Positions 58,296 through 64,000 of a stretch of DNA of 64,000 nt are shown here, piece by piece. The DNA is taken from NCBI GenBank assembly GCA_037127255.1, contig JBANSL010000013.1, forward strand, positions 7,938,188 through 8,002,187, given 5' to 3'. Under the pieces are notes generated by a model that had not been told where the DNA came from, made no database searches, and worked only from the letters and a program-made list of their open reading frames with translations. Positions within the stretch are counted from its first letter, which is position 1, and the number at the start of each line of letters is the position of its first letter. The stretch is from Persicaria tinctoria. Lineage: Eukaryota > Streptophyta > Magnoliopsida > Caryophyllales > Polygonaceae. The translations under genes were made by a program, and so were the position numbers.

Positions 58296-59814
58296 GTTGT
58301 TGTGACGAAAGAACAAATATTCAAAATTTCAAACATACAAGATCGAAACACAATTTATCGTGGTTCGCCAATTGGCTACATCCAAACTGAGAGATTTCAT
58401 TAAGGAGTTTCTCGAAACCAGATGAGGATTACAAGATGTGCCACCCACACTGACTGATAAATGATAAATCTATGAACTTGGAAACATAGAATATCATTAC
58501 TGAACCACCGCTAGCCCCTTGGACCCTCTGCTGGTTGGGGGCCCTGCCCCTGAATCCTTGACGGTTACCGGTCACTCAGTCAGGAACTTAATTGTGTTGA
58601 ATTGAGTTGATCGAATACTTTTGGGGTTTTGCCTATAGGAAATTATATAGCCATAAATTTAATCATATTAGGATAAATCTATCAATAAGGCACAAATAGA
58701 TAAACCTAATTCTATCTACATTAGGTCTATCAACAAAGCTTAAATCTAAACCACTTAGATTCAAGACATCCCAACAAGAGTCATGTTAAAGACGAAAATG
58801 CTTAATATATAAGCCGTTGAACTACTCTTTTTGTTACCAATTGATTTTAAAATACTACGTATAACTTAACCACGTTTATTTGTTGAGCCAAATTATTGAG
58901 TTCATTAATATAAGAGCAATTCAAGTGTTAACCCTAATGGCAATGATGCAAATTATGACATCAGCATTACAAGAACGGCACTTGAGCTTCGAGTTGAGAA
59001 GTGGCCATCTATTGCCTAATAAGTGGGCGGCCCAAAGCATGCTCACTTTACTTTCAATTTTAAAATCAAATTAAAGTGATATATAGCTATTAGCTATATA
59101 GCTTAATTTAATTAGTTCATGAGTGGAGCTAGCTAGGCAACAATATATTAAAATTAAATGTTCACCAAAAAAAAATATTAAAATTCAATCCCTTTCGTTT
59201 CCGTACAACGAACCAAATCAACCATGGAGTTCAATTTCGGATCTCTATGTGAAATCCTTTATGGGCATTGGACAATATGTGATCGAGTCTTTCTAGCAAT
59301 CCCACTTCAATTATATAAGATCATAGTTGATATTTTAATTGAAAATTTTACGTCTGATTTTTTTTTTAAAGAAAATAATTCGAGATCACAGACGACAATA
59401 ATCTGGGAAATCGAGAGGCCGAGGAAAACGGTTGACGGACCAGTCGTCAATGAAACAACTCAAAAAAAGCAAATATAAGATGAAAAAAAACCCAAATACA
59501 AAAGATCTCGACTATCTGCTTTACCTCTGATCGTTTGATGATTGCACTTACTCGTTAATTTATTCGTTTAGTAATATATTAACTCTTGATAAGTTTATAC
59601 TCCATTATATGGGATCAAATACATCATTTTATATACTCCTTTTCATTTTGTTAAAGTAAAATATTTCATTTTAGAAAGCAAATTTTATTAAGAAAAATAT
59701 ATATGTTATTTATTTATTTTTAAAAAAATGTTAAAATGACATATTTTAATTGACAGATAAAATAATAAATTTGAAATTCACTCTTGAACAACATACATAA
59801 AAGATAAAGATTTA
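58296..59814. other. Intergenic, no gene seen
   Basis: Fragments of LTR-like sequence near 58820-58850 (TTGTTACCAATTGATTTTAAAA). The 84-residue frame at 59224-59478 has no recognisable motif. Confidence 0.45.
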
Positions 59815-59995
59815 TTTTGGGTGATAATCTTTACACCCCAAAATTTTACTATGTGCACCACAAAAAGAAAATCGTTCTTTTATTTGTAAATTCGTGCGCC
59901 TCTAAAGGCGTAGGGCTATGACTTAAAAGCAGCAGGCCTGTGACTTTTGAGGAGCAGCTCTTTGACTTATGAATAGTACGTCTATGACTCCCGAT
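59815..59995. repeat. Arm of a possible large inverted repeat
   Basis: TTACACCCCAAAATTTTACTATGTGCACC and GTGCGCCTCTAAAGGCGTAG resemble, inverted, sequence at 63520-63600 (GAGGCGCAAG, TTTGGGGTGGATATAGTAA). The block also holds short repeats of GTGACTTTTGAGGAGCAG type. Confidence 0.4.
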
Positions 59996-60847
59996 GAGTA
60001 AAAACTTCACAAACTAACAATATTTTTCCCTTTTATTATATAATAACAATATTTTTTATATTATAAATTTTTTTATATTATATTTTTTTATTTTCTTTCA
60101 ATTATTATTTAGAATGAAGATAATTGGGTAAAATTATATAAAAATATCTAATAACACTTCATAATATATTCATTTCATAATATCTTATCTTAAACGTTTC
60201 ATAATAACATTAGATAATATTCTATCTTAACAATTTCATAATATATTCATTAGCCAAGTTAAATCATGACTTATAAATTTTTAACTCTAGACATTTCATA
60301 ATATTTTATCTTCAATATTTCATAATATATTCGTTACCTAAACATTTCATAATGTGTCTTAAAAATTTCGTAATATATAATATATTCATTAGCTAAGTTG
60401 AAATTCTCCATATATGTCGTCGAATTTAATTATCATAGATTTGTGTATGTTTGAATAGATTAATTGATAAATTGGGTGCTATTGCCAATTTTATAACAAT
60501 TATAACAAATTAAAAGATTTTGTATGTACATTAATATATTCTCCTTTGACTATCATCTTCGAGTTTGTTAGCCTGAACAAAATACTAAGAAGCTACACTA
60601 AAAAGATATTATAAGAATTAATTTTAATTTTCATTTAACGTACATAAGTGTTTTAGAAAAACAAAAACTTATTTTATAAACGGTTATATGGAAAGAATTG
60701 GGGTAATTTGCTAAAATAACCCATTTGGGTGAAACCCTTGCACACATAACCCCATCCGAATTTTTTTTGCAGAAATCCGGATATCCGGATTTTTGGTTCA
60801 ACCGGTAGCAGGTTAGTGAGGGAGACTGGACAGTGTGAGTTTGACAG

Positions 60848-60894
60848 CTGGACAATTGAGAGAGGGAGAGAGAGAGAGAGACGGAAAAGCGAGG

Positions 60895-60936
<42 letters not shown>
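60848..60936. repeat. GA microsatellite
   Basis: Two GA tracts separated by GACGGAAAAGCGAGGAAAA. The longer one at about 60898-60934 has some 18 dinucleotide repeats. Confidence 0.95.
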
Positions 60937-60941
<5 letters not shown>

Positions 60942-61418
60942 TGAAAATCCTGATCATTATTGACAAGACAGGTAGAGAGAGAGAGCAGCTGGCTACAGTA
61001 AAAAGGAGGGAGCCAATTGTTCCCGCTCAGGGATGGCGCCAAAAAAAAAAAGGGAAAAGGGAGGGAGGAGGGGGAGGGTATATAAGCTTTGAAGAATTTC
61101 TGAGGGAAATCATTAGTTCCCATTAATGAATTGCAGGGGAAATGAAACTTGAAGAAGGGGAATGGCCGGCGTTGGATTTAAAGAAAGAGGGTAGGTGTCC
61201 AATGATGTGTGGTCTATATAAGGAGATCAGAGAAATTCTGGGCGTCACTTTTATTCACAAAATCTGAAGAAAGAGAGAGAATCCATTGAAGAAGAAGCAA
61301 GTGGGCCTGGGTTCAGTAAACGATTTACTTGTACGAAGCCACTTTTCACTGGACAGTTAAATCGTACCCACTGGACACATGTTGGAAGTTATTGGACATT
61401 CCTCTGGTCGGACATAAA

Positions 61419-61721
61419 ATGGGTAAGTGTTCTCTCTATGTTTGGTAAGTGTTGTTCATATGTAAATATCGTCGATACAAATTAATTTCTGTCTCCCTAT
61501 GCAATGCAACAGGGGAAAAATCATCAGTTTGTATCACTGTATTGTTTGGAGGATGGTGGGCGTGTGAAGGCGGCACTTGGGTCTTCACGGGAACAATGAG
61601 CCAGAAAGCCATGTTGGTGGACGAAAGGATTGACTATGTAAAGCTGAAGAAACAGGTGATGGACAAGTTTAATGTCGATGGGAGGAGGATCGCTCTACCT
61701 ACAACTATCCACTTTATTTGA
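61419..61721 (+). pseudogene. MULE transposase N-terminal domain
   Basis: ATGG at 61419-61422 is followed by GTAAGT. The acceptor AACAG at 61508-61512 brings in exon 2 (61513-61721) in frame, giving about 70 residues. The peptide reads VCITVLFGGWWACEGGTWVF, TGTMSQKAMLVDERIDYVKL and DKFNVDGRRIALP, the pattern of the N-terminal (PB1-like) region of plant MuDR-type transposases. It then stops at TGA, so the DDE catalytic domain, zinc finger and SWIM domain are absent. Start codon, intron and frame are intact, so the truncation is the main defect. Confidence 0.65.
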
Positions 61722-61740
61722 TTGAATTGATATTGTAACT

Positions 61741-63344
61741 TTCTCTTGTCTTTTTAGTCTTTCTATGAATGCCCTTGTCCCAACCTAATATAGTTACTAG
61801 TCCAATCAGTCCTAGAAACCCTTATCAATCGAACAGTCCCTAAAGAAGGATTTAACCCAATTGATAACTTTAAGTTCAGAGATTAACCAAGGTATTTGCA
61901 GTCCCTAAAGAGGAATTTAACAACACATCCAACTTCCTACTCATCCAATTAGTTCAATCAGCCCTAAAGGGACAAGTTTGCTAATTGGGTTAAGGTTCGC
62001 AATCAGGAATCTACAAAACCCTAGCAATTGAATTGATCTAACTAGTTGACCAGACAAGATAGAACAAAACAATAAACAATCAAGCACAAAGAAGTTGAAG
62101 CATTCAAATATAGGAAATAAGGAACAAGATTCAGAAACTCACAATCAATCCAAATAAAGCTTCAAACGATAGGCATAACAGATGAGTTTAGTTCCTCATG
62201 GAAAACATCGCTCAATCTCTAAATTGTTTGATGAACGTAGAATAGAATAGGAGTGTCTCAAAAATAACATAAATCGGCCTTATAATAAGTCTAGTCGGCC
62301 ATAAAACAACTAAGATTTAAAACTAGGGTTTCATTAAACGAAACGGCGTCGCGCTGGTGACCCATGCTGCGACCGCGACATCTTCCAACCCGCGGCATCC
62401 ATACTGGTTGCGGCCGCTGCATATATATTGCGGCCGCTGCATTGGTCTTTCACGAAAAATCAGTCTCGAATTTGCTCTTGTTGTCAACAAGAAAGTTGTA
62501 GCTTTCTAAAATAGCTTTCCAACGCATGATCATAATAGTCAATCAGACAACTGAGGCCTCCAGAAAGCGTAAAACAAGTTCAGCATGTTTGGCGACAACT
62601 TCTGCAGACTTGTTCTTCGTTTAGGCTCACTTCTTCTTCTTCTCAGGACCTCTTGAGATCTTCATGTAAGCTTCTTCGATCAATTAGACATTCTCATCTA
62701 ATGCGTTATCAGCCCATGTCTCATCATCAGATCCACAATTACCTGAAATAATCAATAAAAGTGTGTAGATTCCGACTCCACCAACATAGAGAGCAAATAT
62801 GCAAATTGTAATTAAATCATGCATGAAATGCATCTTAACTAAACTAAATGCAACCAATTATGACCATCTAAATGCATTTTATCAATAAACTTTTGAAAAA
62901 ACTCGTGGGCACCATGTAGACTTTTGCAAAAGTTTGTGGGCACCACACGGAATCTTTCAAAACTTTTTACACCACGCAGAATTTGTAAAAGTTTCGTGGG
63001 CACCGTGCGGAATTTCCATTTTATTTTCTTTATTATAGTTGCTCAATTGATACCAATATATTAATCTAATTAAATATATTCACACATTTAAATAAAATTA
63101 AAATGTTATCATAAATGATTCGTTTTAAATATATTCGACAAAACTTTGAATGTTTTCATATATAATTCTTTTTAATTTACATATTCTTTTTATCTTAATT
63201 TATTGAGTATACGGTCAATTTTTTTTTAAAATAATTATCCATTTGTACATTATATTTTAAATTATATATAATTAAAATAGTATAAAATTACAAATCACAT
63301 AATTACTTTTCCAAAAAGCTTGCTAATTTATTTTTCAAAAATAT
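61741..63344. other. Repeat-derived region, no gene
   Basis: It contains related blocks AGTCCCTAAAGAAGGATTTAAC (61840) and AGTCCCTAAAGAGGAATTTAAC (61900), and a repeat of TTGCGGCCGCTGCAT (62408 and 62428). AAGTTGTAGCTTTCTAAAATAGC is a phrase often seen in plant gypsy-type repeats. From 62890 there are four copies of CGTGGGCACC/TGTGGGCACC. No ORF of note. Confidence 0.4.
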
Positions 63345-63600
63345 TAATATGCTATGCCTCTTGATTCACACCTTTGTGACTCACGAGGAGCGGGGTAGTT
63401 TTATCTTAAAAAAAAAAAAAAAAACCCTACGCCTCTTGATCGATAGAGTTGTGACTCAAGAGGGACAGGGTCTCAAAAAAATAAAAATACCCTACTCCTT
63501 AAGAGGCGTAGATCTATGCCATAAGAGGCGCAAGAATTATAGTGAAAACCGACTAAAAAAAATTTGGGGTGGATATAGTAATTTTTTGGGTGCATTCAAC
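63345..63600. repeat. GCCTCTTGA repeats, arm of possible inverted repeat
   Basis: TATGCCTCTTGATTCACACC, TACGCCTCTTGATCGATAG and AAGAGGCGTAG recur in both orientations. The end (TTTGGGGTGGATATAGTAATTTTTTGGGTGC) is the inverse of 59820-59860. A TE spanning 59815-63600 is possible. Confidence 0.4.
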
Positions 63601-64000
63601 AACCTCTTTTATTTTACATGTTATAAGAGATATGGTGTAAGAATATTTTATAAGTAGTTAAAATATTTTTTTTCTTTTGAAGGTCTAATTGGAAACCACG
63701 GCCTTAAAAGAAATTTAATTGACATAGTCTATGTCAGCACTGATTTTAGCACTGTAATTTATTTCTGTAATTTAGCACTGTAATTTAGCGCTGATCAATT
63801 CCAGTTTTGTATTTCTGTAATTTACCATATTTAATTCATAATTTCTTCTTTATTTTTTCAATATAGGGTATCCACATCTTCAACAAGATATATGAATTAG
63901 AGTATATAAAAATAATTTGAAAACAATGATAAAAAAATAATAAAATAAAGAGATGAATAATAAATATAAATAATTTTAAAAATATAGCATATATATGATT
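63601..64000. other. Intergenic, no gene seen
   Basis: AT-rich. TTTCTGTAATTTA(G/C) with TAGCACTGTAATTTA repeats at 63745-63825. Confidence 0.45.

Larger units (their letters stand above)
60700..61740 (+). mobile_element. 5' end of an autonomous-type MULE, truncated
   Basis: GGGGTAATTTGCTAAAATAACCC at 60700 has the style of plant MULE termini (compare GGGAAAATTACAGAAAACC at 49330). It is followed by a promoter-like region with TATATAAGG at 61215 and the first exons of a transposase gene. No right TIR was found in the window. Confidence 0.55.

Noticed and set aside
60631..61123. Overlapping minus-strand frames of 111 and 149 residues
   Set aside because: Open only because of the GA microsatellite, giving Leu-Ser repeats.
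1..64000. CRISPR array, operon or riboswitch
   Set aside because: None expected in plant nuclear DNA. The hairpin repeats at 180-1260 have variable spacing, and their units are not identical.

Overview
This window is nuclear DNA of a flowering plant, most likely a eudicot. The evidence is AT-rich intergenic DNA, many short GT-AG introns, plant-only gene families (PRONE RopGEF, HD-ZIP IV, CURT1, nuclear maturase, plastidic glucose transporter-like MFS) and dense plant transposons. The species cannot be named from sequence alone.

Layout. 1-7.9 kb holds repeats and MITEs, including a run of degenerate hairpin repeats at 180-1260. A seven-exon pollen-type RopGEF (7980-9985, +) lies tail to tail with an 11-exon GLABRA2-type HD-ZIP IV regulator (11002-14720, -). 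From 15 to 28 kb there is only repeat DNA: Stowaway and Harbinger MITEs, SINE copies, a broken LINE whose 5' region carries a nested MITE, and a Ty1/copia gag-pol remnant. From 28322 to 34699 lies a full-length L1-type LINE with target-site duplications. Its first ORF is not the usual type and its stop overlaps the ORF2 start. It sits about 260 bp upstream of a single-exon nuclear intron maturase gene (nMAT4-like, 34964-37204). At 40.0-44.0 kb a 3.7-kb Mutator-like element with 697-bp terminal inverted repeats sits inside a Harbinger MITE and carries two opposed tRNA-like sequences. A Helitron follows (44018-45353), then CURT1C (45785-47926, +), a near-palindromic foldback element (49330-50022), and a 13-exon MFS hexose transporter (50838-55276, +). 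The last 8 kb is repeats, with an SINE nested in a MITE, a hAT MITE, and the 5' end of a MULE with the first exons of its transposase.

The five host genes do not form one pathway. RopGEF acts in ROP GTPase polarity signalling and GL2 in epidermal cell fate. nMAT acts in organelle group II intron splicing, CURT1C bends grana margins, and the MFS protein moves hexose. From memory, Arabidopsis has RopGEF12 (At1g79860), GL2 (At1g79840) and the SGB1/PLST3 transporter (At1g79820) close together. The RopGEF-GL2-transporter order here therefore looks like conserved microsynteny, expanded by transposons and with nMAT and CURT1C genes in between.

Exon borders were read by eye from GT-AG sites, frame continuity and remembered protein families. 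No alignment was run.
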